This document shows, piece by piece, positions 11,801 to 25,300 of a stretch of 64,000 nucleotides of DNA (the stretch's first letter is position 1; each line of letters opens with the position of its first letter). This DNA is from Prostheceraeus crozeri. Lineage: Eukaryota; Platyhelminthes; Polycladida; Euryleptidae. The stretch is taken from assembly GCA_907163375.1 (NCBI GenBank), contig CAJQUW010015341.1, positions 177,805-241,804 of the forward strand, read 5' to 3'. The translations under genes were made by a program, and so were the position numbers. The notes under the pieces are model-generated. The model made no database searches, was not told the origin of the DNA, and saw nothing but the letters and a program-made list of their open reading frames with translations.

Positions 11801-14800
11801 CAAAGGCCTTGCTGGGGGAAATTGTGACACTCAAGTTTCATATGTTCATTCACTTAAGTTCACCTAAAGGTGCACTGAAGCTGTCATAGGGTCGAAGTAA
11901 ATGACAGCGCCTTAGAAGAAGTTCTTAAACGTCAAACCCCAAGCAGTCTATAAATAGAATAATTAGATGCATCCCCACTTGCTCAGTCAAAAGCTCTTTG
12001 AATTCAACCTCCATTCTCTTGAGTAAAAGACAATAAAGACTGCCGATGAATTGACATCCAAGAAAACTGCTTTATTCGCCTTCATTATGAGCGGATACAC
12101 TAATCCCAAAAATGTCTGTCACCTTTTGAACTGCTTTCTAATGCTAATAGTTGACATTGTTATAAAAATGCCAATTTAGATATATCTATGAAAACATTGA
12201 ACACTTTATATGGCATGGATTTGTTGAATTGAATTATATTTCTATGTGTGATGCATTGACATTAGAAGGCTTTGATTATGATGCTACATGTACATGTACT
12301 CAAGCATGCCTACATGATCAACGAAATGAAAAGAGTGAAAATGAGAAATAAAATAGAAAGAGAAAAATGATGGGAACTAAAGAAAAGATGGCTTGTATTA
12401 GAGGCTTTTGGCTTTTCAGTAATGAAGGTGGCAACATCAGAAATTGTTTAACTTCTGAATTTAAGCAAAGGAATAATTTAAGGTAGTGAGTGGACACAAA
12501 GAGAATTCTAGTTCAATTAATGTTCTTGAGGTGATCTGACTTCATGACTTTAGTGAGTTACAAACTCTGAAATCTTTCATGAAATTCGAAAGGCGAGAAT
12601 ACTTACGGCAATACTTAAACCAATTTTTTTAATGCATCGTTAACAGACTATCAGATTCCATCATTCATGAACTCATCATTGGTTGATCGGTTTCATCATG
12701 ATAGAAATACTCGAAGGATGGCCATCAAGATCACCGGACCTTAACCCTATCGACATGTGTGATGGGATCTGGCTAAGATGAAAGTATCCAAAATAGGTGG
12801 TATTAACTGTTTGAAGGACTTACATTCCATCGTGCTCGAGGATTAAATAAGGTGACCATTCCACAGAACGCAATTGATAACTTGATGATAATGCATGTAA
12901 ATATTTGACCGGAAGAATCAGAACTGTGATCAATAGATCAGGCAATTTCACAACTCCTTGCTTAGTGTCGCAACCATGCCCATGTAAATTTGAGATCCGC
13001 AATTAGCAAGTTAGTGAAATTTCGACGGGCATTGATTAAATATCACTTCAAACGTACTCATGATTCCAGATATTAGATAAAATGGCAGCTATTTAGGTAT
13101 GTTTCCATTTTTCAACTGAGGATGCAACTCAATATTTTTATTTGAACATTTCTATTTATATTGTGCAAAAAGCAGCATTTGTTAATTATGACAAGCGCAC
13201 TCACTTCAGCGATTTGTCAGTAGTGTGTATAAAGTGATATTTAATGAATGTCCGTCGAAATTTCACTAACTTGCTAATTGCAGATCTCAAACAGATAAGA
13301 TCATCTAATCCGGAGTACTGGTAATATGGAAGGATGTGAAGATGTAATGAACTAGATCTGATTTCTACCCACAAATACTAAGATGAAAAGAAGAATTCAT
13401 TTGAAAATCAGAAATGCAAGAATCACATTGCAATCAGGTGCATGCGGCCATCGCTTTCTTGTACCCCACACTCATTTCTGCTGTGTCTAATTCTCTTTCA
13501 TCTCTCCACAGCATGTCATCCGATCAAGGTGGTCCAGTGGTTCCTCTGCCAACTCGTGACGTCACAGAAGAGCTTCTCCCGCGTGATCCGGAGAAAGATT
13601 TGCGGTCAGCCGAATCACAGGTACGCGCTTTCTTCGTCTCTTGCATATGGGAGGGTTATCGTAGGGTTATATGATTTAGGGCAGAATTATCTGTCGTCGC
13701 TGTCAGATACTGAAGCTCTTAAGATGACATTCCTGTCGATTTCTGCATCATTAGAGGCTCAGGCCACAAATACTGTAGATTCAGACTGCAACGACTTTGT
13801 TATTCTTCAGTTAATACCCCTTCATCATCTAGAAGAGGCAGTCAAATGTGATTAAAGAAATTGTAGTTTTCCAGGATTGCATTTTAGGAAAATCACTGTA
13901 TTTAGGCATCGACATTTGTCAGCCGATATTTCACCTGGTTTTTTTCCATAAAAGTCGGTAAGGCCGTCTAATTTGCTATGTAGTACAATCGAGGTAGGAG
14001 CATTTCACCGTCCATCTTAGCATTCCCAGTGAAAATGACATCCACAGGGTGACCACTTGGTCCGAATTTTCGAACCAGTCCGAATTGGCCCGATTTGGTC
14101 AGAATTTCGGGGGAAGGTGCGAAATGGTCCGAAATTGCCAATTATGTAATTCATGGGTTTTTTCTTGCTACTTACCCTAAAATAAAAATTGAGCAGCTTA
14201 TTGAATTAATTTATTCTGTAATTAACAGAAATATTTTTAAAAATTAAAATTTGCATTCAATTGTTCGTAGAGGCTCAATTTAATCTAAAATAATATCGAT
14301 CTCCCACAGATCCTACAATACTTTCTTGGTTACTTCATGCGACTACGTGGTCTTTATTGTTAAAGTTCAACATTTTACTTGTTTTTCGCGTGTTTATTAG
14401 CGACCAATATTTTTGAGCAGTTTTTGAGTCTATCAGCATGACGTGTTGATTTACAAAGTGAATGATATAAACTTCTCAACAATCGTAGTTAATTTGCGAA
14501 ATAAGTGACAGAGACCATTCATTTTAGAATTGAGTATTTGATCAGAAAAAATAGAGAGTCAATGTTGAAATTACCCATTTATTTTGATATGATAATTATT
14601 TTGTATAAGTCAATCAACTATGCAATCTGTTTTTCATATTTTTCCGCTTTCCATAAAGAAGCAGACGTACATGTAGTAACTGTTCTAGTATTCATTACTG
14701 TTTTGGTATTTCAAATTCAATGGTGTCTTTAAATTATTTTGCAAATGTGCTACATGTAGTTAATTCTGTAATTCTGTAATTTGATATTTGCCGATTCATT

Positions 14801-17800
14801 CAGCTTATTGTTAAAACTTTCTCGACATGACTGGGAGTCGTATTTGCATTTTGTTTTGCAGCATTTAACTGAATTACTGCTTACATTTATTTGTTTTATA
14901 TGAGATGATGGAATACATATGAAAATTTCCATAATATTCTATGTTTTTCTTTGTATACATTTCATTTGGATAATACTACTATAGTCAAATCATCAAAATT
15001 TATAATTTATGTGACGTCACTGTGGGACAGACTTATGGTCCGATTTTCGGTCCTCCTGAAGTGGTCACCCTGGACATCCAGGTGATTGCTATGGTTCACA
15101 TTTTGGACTCGTAGATATCTCAAGCTTGATGTCCTTGGTTGTAGGGGCTATGTCATGGACTCCTAGATATATAACACCTGGACTGAAAACTGATATTCAT
15201 TTATACGCAAGACGGCTGAGTTGACTCTGATAGCAGATGGAGAAAAATATTAGTTATCAAATGAAAGTGAGATGATTTGAGAAAGAAGTAGGAATTTCTG
15301 GAAATCAGAGGAACATGGGATTGCAACCAACTGATCATCGTTCACTTAATATGGAATATTGACAATATTAAATGGAACAATAGCGTTTGACAGCATACTT
15401 TGTACAATGTACGTAGTGCGTAAAATTATGGTCAGTGGAGACAGCATCAGCAACGGCAGCTTGAGCTTGCATCAGTCTGCAATGTGAAACGTGTCCTATC
15501 CGGCCTTGATTCCATATTGAGTGAACAGTAATCAGTTGGCTGCAATCCCATGTTCCTCTGATTCCTCAGAAATTCCTACTTCTTTCTCTCAAATCACTTG
15601 CATTTGATAATTAATATTTTTCTCCATCTACTATCAGACTCAAATCAGCCGTCTAGTGTATAAATGAATATCAGTTTTCAGTCTAGGTGTTATATATCTA
15701 GGAGTCCATGGCTATGCAGAATAGATTTGAGTCCTTTACAGATTAGAATCTTGAATTTTTGATGTCATAGATTTCAAGTTCAGCAACAAGGCATATACAT
15801 ATTTACCTTTCATCAAATGATCAGCTTAAATCGTCTGGCGCTACGCACAATCAGCCGCACGGCAAAACCAGGATAAACAAGCGCAGAGCAGCCCGTTGTA
15901 CAGTCCTTCACCTTGTTCAGCCATTCTAGGTAGTTAATGCAATCCAGCTTCCAGGCGATGTTACATAGCAATCCAGCTTCCAGGCGATGTTACATAGCAA
16001 TCCAGCTTCCAGGCGATGTTACATAGCAATCCAGCTTCCAGGCGATGTTACATAGCAATCCAGCTTCCAGGCGATGTTACATAGCAATCCAGCTTCCAGG
16101 CGATGTTACATAGCAATCCAGCTTCCAGGCGATGTTACATAGCAATCCAGCTTCCAGGCGATGTTACATAGCAATCCAGCTTCCAGGCGATGTTACATAG
16201 CAATCCAGCTTCCAGCGATGTTACATAGCAATCCAGCTTCCAGGCGATGTTACATAGCAATCCAGCTTCCAGGCGATGTTACATAGCAATCCAGCTTCCA
16301 GGCGATGTTACATAGCAATCCAGCTTCCAGGCGATGTTACATAGCAATCCAGCTTCCAGGCGATGTTACATAGCAATCCAGCCATTCCAGGCGATGTTAC
16401 ATAGCAATCCAGCTTCCAGGCGATGTTACATAGCAATCCAGCCATTCCAGGCGATGTTACATAGCAATCCAGCTTCCAGGCGATGTTACATAGCAATCCA
16501 GCCATTCCAGGCGATGTTACATAGCAATCCAGCTTCCAGGCGATGTTACATAGCAATCCAGCTTCCAGGCGATGTTACATAGCAATCCAGCTTCCAGGCG
16601 ATGTTACATAGCAATCCAGCTTCCAGGCGATGTTACATAGCAATCCAGCTTCCAGGCGATGTTACATAGCAATCCAGCTTCCAGGCGATGTTACATAGCA
16701 ATCCAGCTTCCAGGCGATGTTACATAGCAATTCAGCCATTCCAGGCGATGTTACATAGCAATCCAGCTTCCAGGCGATGTTACATAGCAATCCAGCTTCC
16801 AGGCGATGTTACATAGCAATCCAGCTTCCAGGCGATGTTACATAGCAATCCAGCTTCCAGGCGATGTTACATAGCAATCCAGCTTCCAGGCGATGTTACA
16901 TAGCAATCCAGCTTCCAGGCGATGTTACATAGCAATCCAGCTTCCAGGCGATGTTACATAGCAATCCAGCTTCCAGGCGATGTTACATAGCAATCCAGCT
17001 TCCAGGCGATGTTACATAGCAATCCAGCTTCCAGGCGATGTTACATAGCAATCCAGCTTCCAGGCGATGTTACATAGCAATCCAGCTTCCTCGATTTTCT
17101 TCTTACTGTTATATCGATCGCTAGAAGTAATGTTTTAGTCCGTAAATCATAAAAGAAGCGACCATGCCTTCGGCATCATTGATCAGTTCAGTTTCGGATT
17201 CATCAATGCTCATGAGAGTTAAACAACTTCGATGCTAAAGAGAAATGGTTATAAAGATGCTGATTGTCGGTGTAATAATAAAATGGAAAAAAGTAATGTC
17301 GACAAGTGCAGTCTTGAAGTTCTAATGCAACAAACATATGAAGCCAAGTTGATACGACTAACCTTTACAGCTCTTACTGAATGTGTTGGACAAATTGTGA
17401 AGTATTTTGATAATAGGAAATGTCCCATAGCTTGTCTGTGCTCTTAATGCATTTCCGATAATTGACCTTTGCGATGTATGATCTAAGAAAATCTATGATG
17501 TCCTTATGATATCGTTGCCTCAAGATAGATAAATGCATGTATATCTGTAAAAATTTGTCTATGTAGGCTATGCGATATTACTTTTTGTGCATCTCTCCAT
17601 TCATTCTTAGAATTTGAATCATATATCCACGATCTCTATGTATGTAGTTCCATTTCTATGACTAAAAGACAGAGAATGTCAGAGCATGGATGTCCATTGT
17701 CAAAATATCAATTCGAAAGTCATTATAATCATTTTGTTGATGCTCTACCTATCATATCTGTTGCAAATATCAGCGCTATGGTACATTTGGTTAATATAGC

Positions 17801-19101
17801 AACGATTACAATGGTGCCTTATCACCACCATCATCATCACTCCTCCTCTCAATTAACTAAATATTCTTGCAGTGATTTGTGTGTGCACCTGTCTACGTTG
17901 TGTCGAATTTCATAGCGGCAAGACAACACGCAAATTTATTTCATGACAGTGCAGTAATTCTTCCATGATAACATCAAAAGTCAACGACTTGGGAGATGTT
18001 GGGGAACTTGAGGTCGGCTTCAGTGCTTACCTGACCAACACGTGAAGCGCCACAGTGACTGAATTGAAAGCTTCAGTTAGCAATCAGTCGGAAACAAGAT
18101 AAGTTCCGCCGCCAGAACAGAACGAGTTTCTGTGAGGCCTTGTGCTCACCTACAAATCGTCTGCTGAGTTCTGCCCGGTTCCTTGTCATGCATAATGTCA
18201 CTCACCTCTGCAAACAGTTGACCGAGAAACAGAGAGTGTTAGACGCCGAAGGCCTATTCAATATACCTCCGTGATTTGCTGACTATAGCATCAGTAATCA
18301 AGAGGAACTGCTCTGTTGCTGAGCCGACAATCTCATGACCTCTCGCCGACCGGTCAACTAGACTGATGCCCAGAAACAGACCTAAATCTTGGAATCATCT
18401 TCCTCTGCAGCTCTCTTCATCCTAGCTGTCATGGTTTCTCAGAACTTAGACGATGTGGCTTATCAAAATGCATTTCTATCATTCACAGAACAGCGTCACC
18501 TTCATCATCAGTTCCAATTATCAATGTGTTCAGCAGCAGCTGTACAGAATTGATTTCGAAATAATTTCTTTTCCACAGAAACGTGCGCTGAAGACGTCGC
18601 CCTATTCTGCCAAAGTCTCACGCTTCTTCCGATCTGCGCGCAACACTTCGAACGGTGTGGTCACTCTCCCGGATAGGTAAGTTTATTGGTATTAAGGTCA
18701 AGTGCATCGTCAGGAACCTCTTCAACTTGCAGAAGACCTCTTTCATGTACGGAGATGCGACATTTGTAAGTGGCTTTCCATCCACACCTTTGCTTGCCTC
18801 TTCTCCTATACGCATAAATGATACGTGCGACAGTTGCTTAGATACCCAAGTTCCGGAGTCTCGGCGATTTCATTTCGTCTTTTGTCCTTTAAGCGCTCCG
18901 CCATAGTGAACGTTGTAGAGGCACGGTTGTTTGCCTGAAATTGTCTTAATCAGAAGAGAGCGAGAGATGGTGAATTAGGAAGAGAGAGAGAGAGTAGGTG
19001 AGGGACAGAGTTGGTGAGGGTGATGGAGAGAGGGAGTAAGTGAGGGTGAGAGAGAGAGAGAGAGAGAGTAGGTGAGGGTGAGGGAGAGAGAGAGAGAGTA
19101 G

Positions 19102-19141
<40 letters not shown>

Positions 19142-19341
19142 GTGAGGGTGAGGGAGAGAGAGAGAGTAGGTGAGGGTGAGGGAGAGAGAGAGAGAGTAGG
19201 TGAGGGAGAGAGAGAGAGAGTAGGTGAGAGAGAGAGAGTAGGTGAGGGAGAGAGAGAGAGAGTAGGTGAGAGAGAGAGAGTAGGTGAGGGTGAGAGAGAG
19301 TAGGTGAGGGGGAGAGAGAGAGAGAGTAGGTGAGGGTGAGG

Positions 19342-19390
<49 letters not shown>

Positions 19391-22300
19391 TGAGGGTGAG
19401 GGAGAGAGAGAGAGAGTAGGTGAGGGGTAGAGAGAGAGAGTAGGTGAGATTATTTATACATCCATATCATAGAAGAATTGGTACTTGTAGGTCAACTGCC
19501 ACAACCTTCTCACATTTGCCTATATTACATGCAAGACTTGCTGAATCGCCACAAAACTTGATATTCAGGTGGATGAGTATGTTTTGTGTGGACATGCAGA
19601 TTCGTATCATAAGAATCAGTGGCACTAGTGCGAAATGTGAGATATTCTTTCGTCAGAGATTATGATCACAATTATTTCTACAATGTTGTAATTAATTGTG
19701 AAAGCAAAGGCTTCAGCAAAATCAGAATGCAGGTACAACAGGTGGTCAATATACAGGGATCGGTGCGGATGATATCTTCGGTTCGCTAATGATGCCAAGC
19801 GATATTCTTCAGTCGGCAGGCAAAGCGAATGCAGATGACACTTCCTCAATACTTCCTCAGACAATTGGCGTCTCTGGGGATGCTCCCAGACTCTGAGAAA
19901 GTCCATGAGGCTCACTGAACTTGAAATTCATCTGTGCGTGCCTGACTGCATGCGGAGGATGTCTCTATTTAATAACTCAAAGCAGCATTCATGCGTCGGT
20001 GTTACAGAATGTCCTCATTACAGTTCACCGAAGGTCTGAAAACTCAATTCGGAGGCTCTAAGTTCTTGAGTTGAATTCGGTTAAGTGGTTGAGCAGCAAT
20101 CCGTTGCATCGCGCCAATTCCTGTTATCTAGAGCAACGGGAGACCATGTTGAGAAGATCAGTTGTCGGGGAGGTCAGTGTTTGGGAGGGGTGGTTGCGCA
20201 CTGTTGAGCGGTCATAGTGGAGGTGTTGAGAAGATCAGTTGTCGGGGAGGTCAGTGTTTGGGAGGGGTGGTTGCGCACTGTTGAGCGGTCATAGTGGAGG
20301 TGTGGAGAAGATCAGTTGGCGGGGAGGTCAGTGTTTGGGAGGGGTGGTTGCGCACTGTTGAGCGGTCATAGTGGAGGTGTGGAGAAGATCAGTTGTCGGG
20401 GAGGTCAGTGTTTGGGAGGGGTGGTTGCGCACTGTTGAGCGGTCATAGGGGAGGTGTGGAGAAGATCAGTTGTCGGGGAGGTCAGTGTTTGGGAGGGGTG
20501 GTTGCGCACGGTTGAGCGGTCATAGTGGAGGTGTGGAGAAGATCAGTTGTCGGGGAGGTCAGTGTTTGGGAGGGGTGGTTTGCGCACTGTTGAGCGGTCA
20601 TAGTGGAGGTGTGGAGAAGATCAGTTGTCGGGGAGGTCAGTGTTTGGGAGGGGTGGTTGCGCACTGTTGAGCGGTCATAGTGGAGGTGTGGAGAAGATCA
20701 GTTGTCGGGGAGGTCAGTGTTTGGGAGGGGTGGTTGCGCACTGTTGAGCGGTCATAGTGGAGGTGTGTAGAAGTTCTGTTGTCGGGTTGGTCAGTGTTTG
20801 GGAGGGGTGGTTGCGCACTGTTGAGCGGTCATAGTGGAGGTGTGGAGAAGATCAGTTGTCGGGGAGGTCAGTGTTTGGGAGGGGTGGTTGCGCACTGTTG
20901 AGTGGTCATAGTGGAGGTGTGGAAAGCAGTTGTCGGGGAGGTCAGTGTTTGGGAGGGGTGGTTGCGCACTGTTGAGAGGTCATAGGGGAGGTGTGGAGAA
21001 GAGCAGTTGTCGGGGAGGTCAGTGTTTGGGAGGGGTGGTTGCGCACTGTTGAGTGGTCATAGGGGAGGTGTGGAGAAGATCAGTTGTCGGGGAGGTCAGT
21101 GTTTGGGAGGGGTGGTTGCGCACTGTTGAGTGGTCATAGTGGAGGTGTGGAGAAGATCAGTTGTCGGGGAGGTCAGTGTTTGGGAGGGGTGGTTGCGCAC
21201 TGTTGAGCGGTCATAGTGGAGGTGTGGAGAAGATCAGTTGTCGGGGAGGTCAGTGTTTGGGAGGGGTGGTTGCGCACTGTTGAGCGGTCATAGGGGAGGT
21301 GTTGAGGAGATCAGTTGAGAAATGAGTGGATGTTGAGAGCATGAATGACCTGAAATCTCTTTCAACAATTTAACCAAGTTTTCGTTGTACATCAGAGAAT
21401 CCTTGATAATCGGACTGTAAAGAAGTGCATGCAGCATGTGAGTGTTGATGATTGGCGCATGAAAAGCTTTCCGTTTCTGTCAGTGTGTCCTAATCTGTTT
21501 TAAACTCTTTTCATCAAGGTTTACCGTTGACGACAAAAAGTAAGTTTTTCATTGCTTATGAAATTGCGTGACGCACTTGTAATGTTTGAGCACAACTCCC
21601 GTGATTGCTTTGTCCCCTTAAGTAACAATCCGCTATAATCACTAACTCATTGTTCAAATCACGACTGCAATCATTTCTATAGAATTCATTCGGGATATTG
21701 TAGGTTTGGAAAGAGAGGGGATCCTCATTGGGAATTACTCTTGGCGTCTACAAAATCACTGCATGCATGCGTGAGGCTGGGGTTTGAAACATCGTCAGTT
21801 CACAGCATTTCAGGTCCATCTGATGATATTCACCATTGAAATGCGACTGTAATAGTACAGGCACAGAATGAGATTGTTTAATCGTATCACTTTGCTAGAA
21901 GTGCAAACTGATTAAAACAGATGGCACATACAGGAACTTAATAAGTGGGCAAAAAGAAATTTTTAATACCTTTCAGAGATAGGAAAAATAGTCGTGCGTC
22001 GCTTGCGGATTGCTCTGAATTCCTTCAAAATGCTCCGATCGCCACGACTCCTTCAGATTCGAAGAATTCAGATCTTTGCGCAAAAGTTTTCTCGATAATT
22101 GCGCAAAACTGATTCTCGATTTCTGGGCCCTCCGATCATTTTAAAAAAAGTTAGCAGGCGCATGAGAAAACGTTCACAAACTTCTCTGTACATGTAGAAC
22201 TTGACATCTTCTGTATCTCTTTGCTGTGTGATCCGGTTGATAACAGTCACTGAAACTTTGCACAATTTGGCGTGTTAAATGTTGAACTGTCTGCTCATTG

Positions 22301-25300
22301 TTCGATTGCTATGGCATTATGTCAGGAGATTGTGCCATTTCAATAACGTTGCATGTTCCAATGCTTCCTTTCTAGTCAAACGGAAGAAGAGACGAGCTGT
22401 CTAATTCTGTGAATACAAGACTAGAACCATAGAAATTGACAAGAATAAAACCTCTAGAACGGAGGTTAAGCTTCATGCAATACACAATAACGGCACATAA
22501 ATCGCACGCATTTTCACTTAGATACACCTGTCAACGTCTTTGTCATTGGACTAGAATCAGTCACATGTGTAAATCTAAGCCATTGATTGGTTATTCATGC
22601 CCCAACTTAGTTCCCCCGGATGTGCCGCGACCTTGAGTCAATTTCCATTCTAGCGAACTTCAGATAAACAGTTTATTTCTATGACTAGAGCAGACATAGA
22701 TATTGGAAACAATAATAAATTGTGGATATGCGTTATCATGACAACTGTGCCCTAAAGAAAAGCTATTTTCTTGAGAGAGGAAATATCAGCTTTTCCTCCC
22801 ACAGCTTTGAGGATGGACAGCTCGAGCGCTGGGAGGGATGGACAGATAGCTAAGAGAGGAAACGTTTATTTCCTCTCCAAAGAATGTAGCTTTTCATTTT
22901 GTGACTTTAAGATGACTATTGTTCATTATAAAATTGATGGCAATACCGCGAAATCTATGAATGAGTTAATCCTGTGACTATATGGATATCTTGGTAGTCT
23001 CTGGCTAATCACAATTTGTTTATAGACTTCTATGATTTGTCCTCCATAGGAGTTTTCATAGAAGAGATATCTTTTCACTCTCACACAAAATGAAAAGCTA
23101 TTTTGTCGTCTTGGTTAGTTTATTGAAACGTTAACGATGATAATTCCTGAAAAGGAATTGAATAGTTCTAAATAACAGAACAACATGACTATAAAGCACA
23201 ATGTGCTCAAAGAATATTAAGAGTCATATCCATGCACGAGAAAGTATTCGTGATTACAGTTCTCAAATGCATGCAACACAACTATTATATGAGCTCTACT
23301 ACTATACACTATCTGTTCATACCCAAGCGATGACGGCTTTGGTTGACGGTTATTGTCATTTCTGTTTATTGAATATTTTGATAAATAACTTGACATAAAT
23401 AGACAAGAATCTACAACAGTTGAATGTTTCAGGAATTTGCTTCTTCAGTATCATTGACCATCATCGGCGTCTAAATGATGGCTGAATGACCATCAAATAG
23501 CCGCTTTTTTCCGTTGTTATCTCACCAGCTCAAACAACGCGATAAGTCGTAGTTCTATTATATTGATAGCAGAAATCTTGCTTTTCGCTTCATTTAAGTC
23601 ATCAGATTTAGAAAGGAAGGCTGCTGTTTGCTAATGCCAATTTCAACTGCTCGTCAGGTGTATATGTAGACCTCAATGTTGCTTGAAGAACAAATGACTA
23701 GCGCATTTTGTCAAAATCAGCTTTGATAGAGAAATGATGAACATTGTTAGTTATTGAATATCGAAAGAGAATGACAACTATTAAGTTAATACAAGACACC
23801 AACACCCTTGATTCCATAGGAATCGAACCGAAGTCCTACTTAGAGATGACTTCTGCCTTCACTCGCATTCCTTTTGGACCGTCAGCGTGGCCTAGTGAAG
23901 AAGGTGCGAGCTCGTCTCCACCGCGGACTTCGGTTCGATTCCTGGGTCAGGCGAGTGCGGTCGGGGAATCAAGGGTGTTGGTGTCTTGTATTGACTTAAT
24001 AGCTGTCATTCTCTTTCGATATTCAATGAACTACGACAGTCCTTTGTTGTCAATTGTTAGTTATATGAACGACACTGATGAACGTTCGCGTTTTCACAAC
24101 ACGATGCTGCACTGAAGCTACCATGCTAAATAAATAAACAAATAAGTGACCATTGCTTATACTCTGAAGCACATTAGACACGCAGCCTTTGGTCCATGTG
24201 GCCGAGTCTGTCCTAGTCTCATTCCTTTTGTGCTGAGTACCTAGCAAGAATACAGAGTCCACCTATTTTAAAAGTCTTAGGTTTGACCCGACCAAGGTTT
24301 GAACCAAGGTCTCCGGGACGCAGAGCGAACACTCTACCACAAGGCCACAGCGCACTGTAATATTGCATTATCGGCGGTCATCAACGGCGTTCACCAGAAC
24401 AATAACAGCGAATCCGGCTGCAAGTGTGACTTTGTACCTGGAATCTCAAGACAAGTTTCTATTCAACAACTGCCATTCCATTTCCAATTGATTAAAGAAA
24501 TGTGTCCAGCTGACATCCAGCAGGAATCAACCCTGTCACGAGTCCTCATCAGAGAATGCTCGCCAGCGCTGTCTGTCGCATCAGGGACACATTGCTTGTC
24601 ACATGAGTACTTCTCCCAATCATAAGCACCAGCTCGCGTGAGGAAGCGACGCTGACACCAATAACGAGACGAAATCATCTAGACACAGCCATGAAGCAGC
24701 TGCTCTCGGACTTCGGTACTCCCGAATCATTGAACGATCTTCGCCAGCTGTTAGTGGAAGTATTATTCACGGTCATCATAGTCTGTGGCCGCAAGACCTT
24801 CCCGAATAGTCTAAGTTGGCTAGTCTAGACAACGTTTAGCAGTTTTTTAATGAATCTTGCTCTCAACATTAACATCATCACAAGCCGTCTCTATAATGGG
24901 CTTCTAATGTCGTGAATATAGAATGGGGAAAATGTACTTCCAGTGGTCCTCGTTTTATTCAACTATCAAAGAAACAGAGAAAAGTAAGGAATTTCTCACT
25001 GTCCATGATGTCCAAATGCTTTACTTTGCATACGTATGTAAGCGTACTTTTGAAAAATGAAACCAATATCATACATGAAAGGAAGACCGCAAATACTATC
25101 GAAATTCAAGCTTTTTGACAGAGTTAAGAGGAAAGGACAAATTATTTCGCATATTCATCAGTTTGAACAGAAGGAAGAGCGACTTTGTGACAATTCGATG
25201 GAAGTAAATCATTGAGAATATCATTTTCAAACCTCTGAATCGAAAGTTCTTCGTTTCTGTGCTTTAGAGTCTGACAAGCATGGATCTACTCACAGTTGTA

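Noticed and set aside
16308-16582. ORFs on both strands within the 29-bp satellite (LDCYVTSPG-type and MLHSNPASRRC-type repeats)
   Set aside because: They exist only because the short repeat lacks stops in those frames; both strands are open at once and no gene signals are present.
15939-17090. CRISPR-like array
   Set aside because: Units are head-to-tail with no spacers, and the context is a eukaryotic intron.
20470-20670. ORFs in the 77-bp array (SGRSVFGRGG-type)
   Set aside because: Repeat artefact, open on both strands.
23881-23948. Functional tRNA gene
   Set aside because: A- and B-boxes are present, but the sequence does not fold into a full cloverleaf by eye and sits inside a TIR element; better called tRNA-like.
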